The translations under genes and the position numbers were made by a program. A DNA stretch of 64,000 nucleotides, from positions 1,881,025 through 1,945,024 of the forward strand of contig JANAVB010004000.1 of NCBI GenBank assembly GCA_029216955.1. Reading direction: 5' to 3'. The stretch comes from Iris pallida. Taxonomy: Eukaryota > Streptophyta > Magnoliopsida > Asparagales > Iridaceae. Under the pieces are notes generated by a model. The model was given only the letters and a program-made list of their open reading frames with translations, made no database searches and had not been told where the DNA came from. This document shows positions 34,310 through 47,041 of this stretch, piece after piece (the stretch's first letter is position 1; every line of letters starts with the position of its first letter).

Positions 34310-36516
34310 TGTCACGCCCCGCTCCCGTAGGAGCGATCGTCCTCGCTAAGGCGTGATGCCGCACGGGCCTATGTTGCGCCCGTGCAAGGCCAAGTCCAGA
34401 AACGGCCGATTTGAGTCTAGGCCACAGAGTCGCACAGAGTGTCCCCATTTACAGCGAAAGTAAAAATGAACACAAGTAGAAGCGAATCCAAACTCTTTAT
34501 TAATTTTCAAGAAGTTTACAAGCGGCGCTAGGCCGATATTACAAATCGCTCAAGCTCTCTCTGAAACATAAAAGGCGTGCCAAGTGGCTTACAACAGGGA
34601 ATGATTCATGGCGATGTTCCGATACATTATGTCCTGTATAGGGTGCTTCAGCTTCTTGCAACGTTCTAAGGCCCCAGAGTTGGCTCCGCGCCTTGACACG
34701 TTCGATGGAAGCTCCGCACCCGCCGGCGTCTCCTGCTATCCTGCAAGCATACTGTGGGGTTATCAGTACATTGTTATGCACTGGTGGGGAGGCTAGCTCG
34801 CCCACAATGCCATCATTACCAAACACGTTGCATTTACTTTTGTGCACCGCTATCGTTCATTGTCTTTCTAATCTTGCCTTAGGATCAGTTTCATGGCACA
34901 TATCATGACCTATCTCGTGTTGCTGATTTCAAGTGTCGCATGGAAAATGCATGTACGACTTACCCATACTTACCGTCCGGCCTTCCCTGTCCAAGGTAAA
35001 CCAAGTTAGTCAACATTAACATGAAGTAACATGACGTGATTTATGTAAACATTCAATGTTACGGTCGTGTCCATGTCTCGGGATCTAGCACGTCGTGGGC
35101 ATGTTCTAGTGTTACGTTTCGAGCATGTTCAAGAGGCACATTTCAAGCACGTTTGGGGTGGTATATTTCAAGCATGTTCAGGCATGTTACATTTCGAGCA
35201 CGTTCATGTTCAGGATGTTACTTTGCAAGCATGTTCAGGCATGTTATATTTCGGGCATGTTCAGGAAACACTTCATTTAGTTAACTTAGACTACTTTGAT
35301 TTCAATGCAAGAACTTGCACGTGGATTGCCACCAGCATAGTCCACTTAATCTACATGCACGGGTCGCTGGCTTTACAAGCCATTTAGGACATTCTCCTGT
35401 GGCAATTCTCAACTTAGCGTAGGGTGATGGCTGGTACACCCCGTTAAGTCTCTTGAATATACCCTCCTACTTACGTCTCTTGGTGCCCAAGCCCACACCC
35501 AAGCAGCCCGTAAGCGCCATTGATTCCGCCTAGGCCGGCCACGGTTTACCCCCCCCCCCAACGCCCGTGCCGCAGAATCCTTCCACACGACGGCTACGGT
35601 ATTCCCCCCCATCGCCCGTGCCGTTTGTCCACGACCATTTCGTATTGTCTTGTCATTTTAACTTAGCGGCTATCTCCAAGCCGTAGGCTAACCCTTAGCC
35701 ATAATGCGTTATCGACCAGGTTGGCGTCCGTATAGCGCGGGTAGCGAGCCCCGTTGCACGTGCCCGTCATACCTGTCGATAGCGTCTTCCATGTCTTATC
35801 TTTCACGTATTCTTTCTTTTCTTTCTTTCTTTCACTTGTTCATTTGATTCATCGATTCATTCATGTATTCATTCATTCATTCGTTCGTTCATTTGTTGAT
35901 CCATTCATTCACGCATTACGTAACTCCCAGTGGGGGAGTCGCCTTGGCGACCCATCGGTCCCATAGCCTTTCAATGTTGCTAAACTCTACTCGGAGCGAC
36001 TATGTTGATAGTCTTTCCGTTTCATTGTTGTAAACCATTCATTGTTTCATTGTTTGAACGTATAATGGACATGAACGTGGGCTTGTGTCTTAGCACGAGC
36101 GTAGAGCGCGGTGCGAGCATTTCTATAATTGTCGAGTTCTTTTCCATGTTCTAAACAAGCATGCAAGATGGGATTATTCCCTTAGCTAGGTGCGTTGAGT
36201 CATTTATTAGCATGCAAGATGTTATCGCCTAGCGATTCTCGTGAATGTGTCTGCATTGTTATGTGTCTAGGCTAAGCACAGACGGGTTCATCGGAGCCAC
36301 CCACCTTAGCGATGTTTGCATTGGCCGAGCGATACTCCGAGCGCGCCTTTGGAAGTCTAAGTCTGGATTCATCTTGACGGGCCAAGGCAAGTCTGGCATT
36401 GATTTGCATCGATACTTCATCGGGTCGAGGCAACTCTTCGGGTCGACGGCTCGTTTTTGAGTCGTTGCACTTGCCGTTTGAATCGGCGTTCCGCTAGGGC
36501 GGAGCGGGTCACTACA
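34310..36516 (-). repeat. E4 LTR, left copy (3' LTR)
   Basis: 2207 bp, plus strand TGTCACGCCCC to GGGTCACTACA. It contains degenerate repeats built on CATTTCGAGCATGTTCAGG (about 35100-35270), a poly-C run (about 35551-35560, longer than in the right copy), a TTCATTCATTCG microsatellite (about 35830-35910) and a GTCGCCTTGGCGAC hairpin near 35937. Open frames here are shared with the right LTR but have no recognisable domain. Confidence 0.92.
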
Positions 36517-39437
36517 TCATACACCACTCAAAACAAGTCTCGTCCTCGAGACTTCCTGAGTGCAGGTCATCCTACCGTTCCTTAACTCGGATCGTGTACA
36601 CATCTTAGGCAATTTTCTATCGAATGGTTTTATCGTTCGATGGCATCGAACCGTACTCGTTTTCTTTCTAAGTTCCGTGTCGCATACGTTCGGTCAATTT
36701 TATCGAATGACTTTTTACTCATTTTAAAGTTGATGATACTTATTCAATTGTCGTGTTTCTTCGATTCGGTTGCCATTTTGACGTGTCATGGAACTGGAAT
36801 GGTTGCACGAGGCACGTTGTAATTTGTCAAATACGAGGGTCGCAGGTTAAGGCAAATTCACTTTCGTTCATCTCGGTCATCGAGATGACCCGACTCACTT
36901 CTCAAGCGTTCTCGTCCATGAAATCAGTATGATTTCTTCTTAGCGGGGTCGACCAAGTCAAGTAAATTCTCGTCCAATTCAAGACCAAGTATTGCACTAT
37001 CGTCGAGCATAACTTCCTATCAACGGTTCAATTCGTTGTACCAACTTTTACTAGCACGATTTCACGTTCGCGATACTCGTTCACTCTCCAAGTCGTACTA
37101 GAACTCAACGTATCACTGGGCTGGATCGTGCACGCATTCCAAGCGTCCCCAAAATACATATATTTAGCCAAGCCGCATGATTGAGAATTTGTCATTCTCA
37201 CTCGAGTCGCATCGTGCACATACTCAGGCGTCCCTGAAATATATGCATGTCAGCCGAGTCTCGTGAGCAGGGTTTCCTACATTCGCGATTCATACTATCC
37301 ATTCATACCAATCCTCAAGATCAACTCTTCGATTGATAACTCTTACAACAGGGGCGTTTCGCCTAACCGCTAGGCCAATCTTTGCGAGGCTAAGTCAATG
37401 TCAGGATTGGAATCATAGTTCCCCAACAATAATGCCAACACTGACCCCAATCCTAGGGTCAAACCAAAGTTGATAGTACAGGATTTTCTACCCAAGCTCG
37501 CATCACTCTGATTTCTAAACATCGATTATGATCGCCTATTTCGCATCAAGACATTCGTTGCGCAGCACAACGAATTCGAATCCATTCAACTCACCAAATC
37601 GATATACTTCATGCATCCATTCTAACCAATTCATGTATTCGATCACGAAGTCATCTAGCTCGACAATACGTTCCGCCCCAATCTCACGCGAGTCCGATTA
37701 TCCACGGTGGTTCATGAATCACCACGCAACGCTCCCGCGGAATCATCATTCTCATCGGGGCATAACTTTTGTTTGAGTTTAGACTAACTTATTCTCGATA
37801 CGCGGATTGGACCTACTCAATCCTCAAATTCAACCGACAAGCACACCAAATCGTTCTCAAGTCACCTTCGCGTCAAACCACAAGTCGAAACAATCAAATT
37901 GTCACGCCGTGCAAGTTCGATCACCCCCGCTGTATGAATCACCATACCAGCGCTCACGCGGAGTGATCGCCCTAATCGGTGCGACGCATGTGCGAGGCTG
38001 GAGTTGCACTCGCATAAGACAAGAATGTCGACGTTGGGGTTTTCGTCGAAGAAATCCAAACACTTCATTTTCATCCAAGCTGCGATCTCTATTTGACAGT
38101 CCGACCGTCCTTCATTCAACCAAAAAATCCTCGAGCCACGTCTATATTTCCTCGACGCATTTTAATATCCTGAGTATAGCATCCAACGGAACAATGACAT
38201 TTGCACGATCGTCATTCGCCGAGTCGGAGTACCCCCGAGTTATCGCATATCGATCTTTGATACGCCTCAATACCATCGACGATATGCGTAACCTGACGAT
38301 CTTCCTTTGCAACCAATTTTGAGCCATGCGACGATGCCGTTGTCCGAGTTGGATATTCCACTATTTCATTTAATATTCAAGATCAAGTTCATCTGCTATT
38401 CCTCGAGCTCGTTTCAAGATCGTTGTTCAAGATTCAAGTCACATTTCATTTGTATCAATCCGAAATCGTACGTGCGATGCTCTAAGTTTCCTCGATCAAG
38501 ACCATTTATTTCTATTCGTCGTTCCGAGTCATTTTCTAACATGCGTTACCCATTCACAAGTTGTTCAGCGACATCTCGTTCGGGACTTTTAAAGTCACGG
38601 CCAACTAAGCGTGACACGTTCTAAGGCTTTGCGCGATCGCATCGCCTCGTCGACATACTCGTTGTGTTTCGTAATCCTCAAGTTTCGCTCGAATGATTTT
38701 TCCAAGAACATCCATACACCACTCGGATTCGAGCCACTCGACTAGTCGTCGACACTCATTCTTATTCTTATTCGAACCTATCACATACACCACTCGGATT
38801 CAAGCCATACGATCTAGTCCTCAATCACGTTCGCGTCATGCGCTAAGATGTCCTTCAGATTCGTTCGACGAATCTCTAGCGTAATCGCTCGCGACCCGAT
38901 TGCACCCAAGAGTCGAGGTGCGCGACATGCGGACTAAGTTGTACCGCTTAACCATCCCGCACGGACTACATTCAAGTTTGCACGCTCACTCATTCTCGTT
39001 CGCAACTCGTTTGCACCAAAGGGTCGAGGTGCGCGATACTCCGCACTACTTAGCCAAAAGGCTGCGTGCATGACCATCCCATTCGAACTATACTTCGGTC
39101 TCGCGTACTCGTTTGCTATCGTCAGCATAAGCTTATTCAAGCACGCCTTGCGTTTGCTAACTTTTTAGCATCGGTTCCTTCCAACTCAAGTCCGTCGTGG
39201 TTCGGCACAAAGGCCTTCGCCTATCAAGTCCGTCGTAGTGGCACAAAGGCCTTCGCCTATTGATCCCGTTCAACCGAGTACTTGTACGAGCTTTTGAAAA
39301 TATTAGACTTATTGTATGGAACATCCCAAGGCACAAGGAGAGAGAGCGTACACTTCTTTTGTTTCCAATGCGAGCTTTCAAAACTGAGAGAATCGAAATG
39401 ATGTCCAAGGACGTAAAGCCGTGCTCTGATACCAATC
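36517..39437 (-). other. E4 interior, non-coding
   Basis: 2.9 kb without recognisable protein domains on either strand. It is rich in TTCG/CGAA words. Minus-strand sequence next to the left LTR (SRTRLVLSGV if translated) resembles the last codons of a chromovirus polyprotein, so the interior may derive from one. Confidence 0.7.
39421..39434 (-). promoter_or_regulatory. E4 primer binding site, tRNA-Met type
   Basis: On the minus strand TGGTATCAGAGCAC begins 3 bp (GAT) after the LTR end GGGGCGTGACA. TGGTATCAGAGC is the usual site complementary to initiator tRNA-Met in plant chromoviruses and copia elements. Confidence 0.88.
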
Positions 39438-41640
39438 TGTCACGCCCCACTCCCGTAGGAGCGATCGTCCTCGCTAAGGCGTGATGCCGCACGGGCCTAG
39501 GTTGCGCCCGTACAAGGCCAAGTCCAGAAACGGCCGATTTGAGTCTAGGCCACAAAGTCGCACAGAGTGTCCCCATTTGCAGCGGAAGTAAAAATGAACA
39601 CAAGTAGAAGCGAATCCAAACTCTTTATTGATTTTCAAGAAGTTTACAAGCGGCGCTAGGCCGATATTACAAATCGCTCAAGCTCTCTCTGAAACATAAA
39701 AGGCGTGCCAAGTGGCTTACAACAGGGAATGATTCATGGCGATGTTCCGATACATTATGTCCTGTATAGGGTGCTTCAGCTTCTTGCAACGTTCTAAGGC
39801 CCCAGAGTTGGCTCCGCGCCTTGACACGTTCGATGGAAGCTCCGCACCCGCCGGCGTCTCCTGCTATCCTGCAAGCATACTGTGGGGTTATCAGTACATT
39901 GTTATGCACTGGTGGGGAGGCTAGCTCGCCCACAATGCCATCATTACCAAACACGTTGCATTTACTTTTGTGCACCGCTATCGTTCATTGTCTTTCTAAT
40001 CTTGCCTTAGGATCAGTTTTATGGCACATATCATGACCTATCTCGTGTTGCTGATTTCAAGTGTCGCATGGAAAATACATGTACGACTTACCCATACTTA
40101 CCGTCCGACCTTCCCTGTCCAAGGTAAACCAAGTTAGTCAACATTAACATGAAGTAACATGACGTGATTTATGTAAACATTCAATGTTACGGTCGTGTCC
40201 ATGTCTCGGGATCTAGCACGTCGTGGGCATGTTCTAGTGTTACGTTTCGAGCATGTTCAAGAGGCACATTTCAAGCACGTTCGGGGTGGTATATTTCAAG
40301 CATGTTCAGGCATGTTACATTTCGAGCACGTTCATGTTCAGGATGTTACTTTGCAAGCATGTTCAGGCATGTTATATTTCGGGCATGTTCAGGAAACACT
40401 TCATTTAGTTAACTTAGACTACTTTGATTTCAATGCAAGAACTTGCACGTGGATTGCCACCAGCATAGTCCACTTAATCTACATGCACGGGTCGCTGGCT
40501 TTACAAGCCATTTAGGACATTCTCCTGTGGCAATTCTCAACTTAGCGTAGGGTGATGGCTGGTACACCCCGTTAAGTCTCTTGAATATACCCTCCTACTT
40601 ACGTCTCTTGGTGCCCAAGCCCGCACCCAAGCAGCCCGTAAGCGCCGTTGATTCCGCCTAGGCCGGCCACGGTTTACCCCCCCAACGCCCGTGCCGCAGA
40701 ATCCTTCCACACGACGGCCACGGTATTCCTCCCCATCGCCTGTGCCGTTTGTCCACGACCATTTCGTATTGTCTTGTAATTTTAACTTAGCGGCTATCTC
40801 CGAGCCGTAGGCTAACCCTTAGCCATAATGCGTTATCGACCAGGTTGGCGTCCGTACAGCGCGGGTAGCGAGCCCCGTTGCACGTGCCCATCATACCTGT
40901 CGATAGCGTCTTCCATGTCTTATCTTTCACGTATTCTTTCTTTTCTTTCTTTCTTTCACTTGTTCATTTGATTCATCGATTCATTCATGTATTCATTCAT
41001 TCATTCGTTCGTTCATTTGTTGATCCATTCATTCACGCATTACGCAACTCCCAGTGGGGGAGTCGCCTTGGCGACCCATCGGTCCCATAGCCTTTCAATG
41101 TTGCTAAACTCTACTCGGAGCGACTATGTTGATAGTCTTTCCGTTTCATTGTTGTAAACCATTCATTATTTCATTGTTTGAACGTATAATGGACATGAAC
41201 GTGGGCTTGTGCCTTAGCACGAGCGTAGAGCGCGGTGCGAGCATTTCTATAATTGTCGAGTTCTTTTCCATGTTCTAAACAAGCATGCAAGATGGGATTA
41301 TTCCCTTAGCTAGGTGCGTTGAGTCATTTATTAGCATGCAAGATGTTATCGCCTAGCGATTCTCGTGAATGTGTCCGTATTGTTATGTGTCTAGGCTAAG
41401 CACAGACGGGTTCATCGGAGCCACCCACCTTAGCGATATTTGCATTGGTCGAGCGATACTCCGAGCGCGCCTTTGGAAGTCTAAGTCTGGATTCATCTTG
41501 ACGGGCCAAGGCAAGTCTGGCATCGATTTGCATCGATACTTCATCGGGTCGAGGCAACTCTTCGGGTCGACGGCTCGTTTTTGAGTCGTTGTACTTGCCG
41601 TTTGAATCGACGTTCCGCTAGGGCGGAGCGGGTCACTACA
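39438..41640 (-). repeat. E4 LTR, right copy (5' LTR)
   Basis: 2203 bp, differing from the left copy by scattered single bases and by the length of the poly-C run. The close match indicates a recent insertion. It is the promoter-bearing copy, since it adjoins the primer site. Confidence 0.92.
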
Positions 41641-41645
41641 GACAT
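41641..41645. repeat. Target site duplication GACAT, right copy (E4)
   Basis: It matches 34305-34309. It is followed by CTAGCTAGTATG, which continues E3 internal segment 1. Confidence 0.95.
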
Positions 41646-41868
41646 CTAGCTAGTATGATCAATCTCTAGCAAGCACGAAGAAAGGATAAGGATAATGATA
41701 GAAGGAATCAAACAAGATGCAATCGATGAGTCGGTCGAATATGGAATCGAGGAAAGAGGTCAAGTATGTGGATGAGATCCTAGACTTCTAATCCTATTCG
41801 CAGGCTTGCTTGGTATGGTAAAGTAACCAAACAATTTATCTTGACCTGCATGGGCCACCACAAAAACA
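41646..41868 (-). other. E3 internal segment 1, part after E4
   Basis: It continues the interior of E3 to LTR B and is almost identical to 46819-47041. It is non-coding. Confidence 0.85.
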
Positions 41869-44800
41869 TGTAACGTCCCAGTCCCAAAATACGTAGGACT
41901 AGGAACGTAGACATGCCAGTTGTATTCATACGAAATATACTCCAATATATGGAATCCTCGTATGAATATATAAGCTGTAAAATGCAGTAGAACCATAACT
42001 AATCTCATCCACGCAAAATAAAAGAATAAAAGACATCATATAAAGATAATAACTTGTCTTGATACAATATGTTGGACGGAGACAAATCCACTACGAACAA
42101 GTAAAGAAAAAATACATGATAGAATAAATAAATTTGGCGAGCGAAGCAAAGATAATCCAAGCGAAATCATCCTCGAATAAATAGAGCGGATCACGGCTAG
42201 AGCTAGAGCACCTGCGAAAGACAATAGCACACACCTGGGGAGATAACCAGGTCCTCAGAGGGACGTAACAAGACACATAATATTATACCATATAAACTGA
42301 ATAAATATTGCTCAAATAAATAAGTCAATTGAATTTATAACATGGTCCAATACACACCTATTGAACGAGCGTACCATCCCCCCAACCAAACAAGGACAGG
42401 AGATGGTAAACTAATTCACGGCGACGTATCTTTCCATGCTAAGAATCCAATATGGTATCCGGACCCCAACAAGGTTCAATACCTTCTCATCGAAGTAGTA
42501 AGTCACACCTACAACCAAACAAGGACAAGATGTGACGAACTAATCCGCGACAAGTTATTGTTCCAAGCCACGGTCAGATACAAGTACCCAGACCAAAAGT
42601 ACTCGTACCTAACGGATAAAGGTAGCCTACCGTTCTAAGTGATGTGTAGTTAAGAACAATCCTTCCTACGTATGGGCCCTGGCTGAATAGGATCGGCATA
42701 GTCCCCCCTTGGGCACCAGAGGCCCCATCGGTAAGAGCATGGCGTTCCGCAGAATTGTCAGTGGCCGTCAGTAATCATGGGTCATCAACCCCGTATCTCC
42801 AGCGGAGAGTCCGGGTCATAAGGGAAGTGCATCGAAGCCCATACGCTAAGGAATTGTCCTCCCCGCCCAATGCCTACTGTGTTGTATCCACAACACAAAC
42901 CACTATAACCGCTAAGTCAAACTAAGCATACAACCTCTATTAGCGGTTATTCCTATCGCACGGCTTGTACGTACTGGTGGCCAGCCAATCACGCACTTCC
43001 GTGTCCTACATGCGACACACAACTTCGTGTTACAACGTGTCAAGGCCAATGAATGCAACACACAAGGTGGTCCCTTAAATCTAGGTTTAATGTGAGAAAA
43101 ATAATACATAGCAGGAAATATAAATGAACAGTAAGTTCTAACAGGTTATGCCATGTATCACAGTTTATTTTGCATAAAGAAAATAAATAATGCATGAAAT
43201 ATAAGCTACAATAATTAAACAGCAAATGACAAGGTGTCTTGCCTGGTAGGGCGCCTGGTGTGCTGCGATCATCATGGTGGCATGAACTGCGATTTTGGTG
43301 TAACAACTACACAAGGGGACCTCTTTTGGTGGTACAGACCGGTGCATCGGGTCCAGAACGGTCAATTTAGTTAGGGTCGGTATAAGGATTTACAAAATTG
43401 ACGAGGGAATAGGAAAGGAGGATTTAGTCATGGGCGTGATGACAATCGAGGAATTTGAGAGAATAATACATATACTATTTTAGAAAAGTATTTATAATAC
43501 TTAAAAATATTTTGTTAGTAAAATAGTTTTAGATAATTCTTAAAAATCTAGGAGAACTATTTTAGAACAAAACCATAATTTGTATATCAAAATAAATTAA
43601 TAACCCTTAGGGTTTAGAAAGTACTTTTAACTAAATAATCTAAAAAAAATATATTTTTTATTTTAAAATATAGAGGTAGGCCAAGCCTCATGATATAACC
43701 TTTTTAGAAAAATATATAATTTACCTACCAATATTTTAATAACAATTATTATAGTAGTAAATAACCAAAATATATAAAATATATTTTGTTGTACAAGCAT
43801 ACTGTTTTTTTTTATCAGTAATAATAACAAAAATTTTAAACCATAATATAAGAGTAATAATAATAATAATAATGATAATAATAATAGTAAATATAATAAT
43901 AAGGATAGTAATAAAACAAATTAATAATAATAATAAATATAATAATAATAATAACAATAATAATAATAATGATTTACACAAAAGCAAAAGCTAAAATAAT
44001 TAAATAACATAAAGTAATACCAAAACATTGAAGTACTGACTGATGCTGTACTGCTCGACATGGGTCAAGAGAGAGGAGAGAGTTGAGCGGAAGGAAAATG
44101 AAAGGGAAAAGAAATTTTAGGGGGAGAGAGAGAGGTGATCAGGAGAGCGGGACAGCCGGAGGTCGGCGGAAGAGTGGGCGGCGAGCGGTGAAGGGGAGGA
44201 GAAAGACGGCGGACGGGTGGAGAGGAAGGGGGTCGGGAGGCTGGTGACTCACGACGGATCGACGGAGAGAGTTCGACGTCGGGCGGTGGTTCGAAGAGGG
44301 TTTCGGCAGTGGAGGGTTTCGGCAGGCGCGGTGGCTGATCGGTCGGGTGCGGAGGAGAGGGCGCGGCGAGGCGCGCCGCTCGCGGCGGAGCGAAAAGGGA
44401 ACGGGGGTCGGGATTCGGCCGACAAGGTTGGAGGCAGGCTCGCCGGCTCACGAGGCCGAGGAGGCGCTGCGGTGAACGACGGACGGGATCGTGGATCCGG
44501 TGGAGAGGTGCTGTGCCCCGGGAAATGGCGCACGCGGCGGTCGGGTTTCGGCGTTCGCCGGCGCTGGGCCAGCTCTGCGCGCGACAGGTACGGTTTGTAA
44601 GGTTTCTCTTTGGTTTTTGTTTTGTCGGTGGTTTTTGGGTGTTTGGGCTGCGGTGGTTTTGTTCGATCCGGCCATTGGCCGTGGTGGCAGTGGTGGTTAC
44701 GATGGTGATGGTTGGCCGGGTTATGGTCGGTTGTCTGGGAGGAGACGAGCGTTGGTGCGCTCCGACGTTGGCGACGGGCATGGTGGTCGTGTTACGGATG

Positions 44801-45785
44801 GTGAGGAGGAACGGGGTTGACCGAAGGACGACAGGGTGAGGCCGTTGGTGGCGGGGGCTGTGATGGTGTCGATGGATGGTGACAGGAGGATAAGCCGAGG
44901 GATGGTCGAGTTAGGTTTAGGTTTTGGAATTGATTGTATCGGGGTCGTGTCCTGCGCGACACATAATAGGGTTGTGGGGGATGGGTGTCCGGTGTGTCGG
45001 ACACGAGAGAGATTGTATATGTAAAAGAAAAAAAATAGTGGAAGTAACTAGGTTGACACAGACACGATGCACGTATATTTGTGGAGAAAAAGATTGTGGA
45101 GGAATAATGAATACATGGATGAGTACCTGCCTATTTATAGGATGTGGGAATTCCCAGTTGGTTAAAGATTTGGAGTAGTTTAAACCCAAAAATAGATAGT
45201 TCGCAATTTAATTAAAAAAATCAATCAAATCTAAATCTAATTAAATCATATCCTTTATTTTAAAAACAATTAAGATAAATCAAATTCCAAATATAGATGT
45301 TAACTTACTATTTAAAACATATCCATAAATCAAATCAAGATTTAAATTTCTACAATAATTTCAAAATATGTTTTCTAAAAATACCATAATAATAATTTCG
45401 AAAATACATTATTAATTAGAAATAAACTTAAATAAATATTTATGAAAAATATATGTAAGGACAAATAATGCATACATGATTATGCCTTTCCTAGTATATA
45501 ATAAAATATTATTTATGATTAATAACTACTAAAAACAAAAAGGCTTTTTATAACAAGAATAATAATTATATACAATATTTTGAAAGTGTATAATAAAATA
45601 GAAAAATGTTTTTTTTAAATGTACGCTCGCACATATTCGCACTCGTCGAGCAAAAAAAATTAAATAAATAAAATTTCGTGCGCGACGTATAATACGACTA
45701 CGCGACGTACAATACAATTTTTTTAAATCAATGCCAAATTTAATAAAATAAAAAAAATATATAGTAGAAATTTAGGAGTTTTACA
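41869..45785 (-). repeat. E3 LTR copy B
   Basis: 3917 bp, same ends as copy A. Minus-strand TATA at 45140-45131; TAA/AAT-rich microsatellite at about 43855-43970. It carries the roughly 90-bp AT-rich segment (about 45505-45600) missing from A and lacks about 24 bp near 45237 that A and C have. Confidence 0.9.
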
Positions 45786-47041
45786 TCCTACCCAACTTAA
45801 AAGAATTTCGTCCTCGAAATTAAGAATTAGTAGGGGGGTGAAAGGCGTAAGGGGGTATCGGTGAGGAATAATCATTCACAACGTCCAACGCAATCATGCA
45901 TTAGGAAATCGCGACTTCAATAACGGCGAAGGGTAACCATGGATTAGATCAAGAAGGAAAATGAGTAAGGTTTAAAGTTAAAACATGCGATGAAGGCTAG
46001 TGTGTTATCTAGAGAAAATAGATTAGAGACCTTAAAGATATGGTTTCTTAGGAGTTGGTTGTTGGCACGATTGAGAGAGCGAATTTGGGTCACTCCTAAC
46101 TTAAGTGATTTGAAGGTCATGACAGGGCCGAGAAAAGGACGAGTAGTTTAGGATGAAGATATAACAACATCGAGTGAGAATGGTTATAGTCGATAGAAAG
46201 TTCTAGTATAATGCCTTCGTCTCTCAAAAATTAGGTGAAGACGGAAGCAATAAGGAGTTCAAAGACTATATTATCGAATACGAATACGTGATTCAAAGAC
46301 GACCGAAAAATTTCAAAAGAATCGTCAAGGCAGTCGTGGATGGGATCCCAAAGGGTAAGTTTAATTATATTACATCCACGTAGATTGAAAAAGGCGAACC
46401 AAAGTGCACTCGGTTGATCAGACCATCATGCACCGGTTCTGATTAGACAATATGTTAAGTGGGTCGACCCAAATAACATATGTCTTGAACAAGCTCGATA
46501 AAGGAATAAGCTTGCAAAAACTAGGCTATATTAGCATCATTAGTTTAAGATGGTAAAAACATAAGCACGAGAGATTTAAGATTGAAATAAAGAATAAATA
46601 TGAATAGTCCATAAGTCATAAGAATCTAAGTCTTGTTTATTCCTATACCACTATTCTACGGTTTTATTGACCAAGGCTTGGTTGACCAAATGGTTTAAAT
46701 TCCTCTAGTCTCTATAGTCTAGAAAATACTGTTGGTATTCCCTTAATGGTCAAGGGTGTGTCAGGTCGTGGGGTATTCTACCCAACTTAAAGAATTAAGC
46801 TAAGGGTGTTTGGGACATCTAGCTAGTAGGGTCAATCTCTAGCAAGCACGAAGAAAGGATAAGGATAATGATAGAAGGAATCAAACAAGATGCAATCGAT
46901 GAGTCGGTCGAATATGGAATCGAGGAAAGAGGTCAAGTATGTGGATGAGATCCTAGACTTCTAATCCTATTCGCAGGCTTGCTTGGTACAGTAAAGTAAC
47001 CAAACAATTTATCTTGACCTGCATGAGCCACCACAAAAACA
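45786..47041 (-). other. E3 internal segment 2 (uninterrupted copy)
   Basis: 1256 bp. This is the intact version of the interior that E4 interrupts in segment 1, including the empty E4 target at about 46809-46828. Only short frames are present. I see no known domain. Confidence 0.85.

Larger units (their letters stand above)
34310..41640 (-). mobile_element. E4: non-autonomous LTR element (LARD-like) with tRNA-Met primer site
   Basis: Two near-identical LTRs of about 2.2 kb (34310-36516 and 39438-41640) enclose a 2921-bp interior (36517-39437). Orientation is minus: the primer site is at 39434-39421 beside the right LTR. The interior has only short frames and no recognisable gag, RT or integrase motif, so it would depend on proteins from another element. 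Perfect 5-bp duplication and an available empty site show a clean insertion into E3. Size and lack of genes fit the large retrotransposon derivative class. Confidence 0.9.

Noticed and set aside
34539..34847. 102-codon minus-strand frame present identically in both E4 LTRs
   Set aside because: Identity between the copies follows from LTR duplication. It has no recognisable domain and normal LTR composition.
39421..39434. Possible tRNA gene fragment
   Set aside because: The match to the tRNA-Met 3' end is the primer binding site of E4. No cloverleaf sequence accompanies it.
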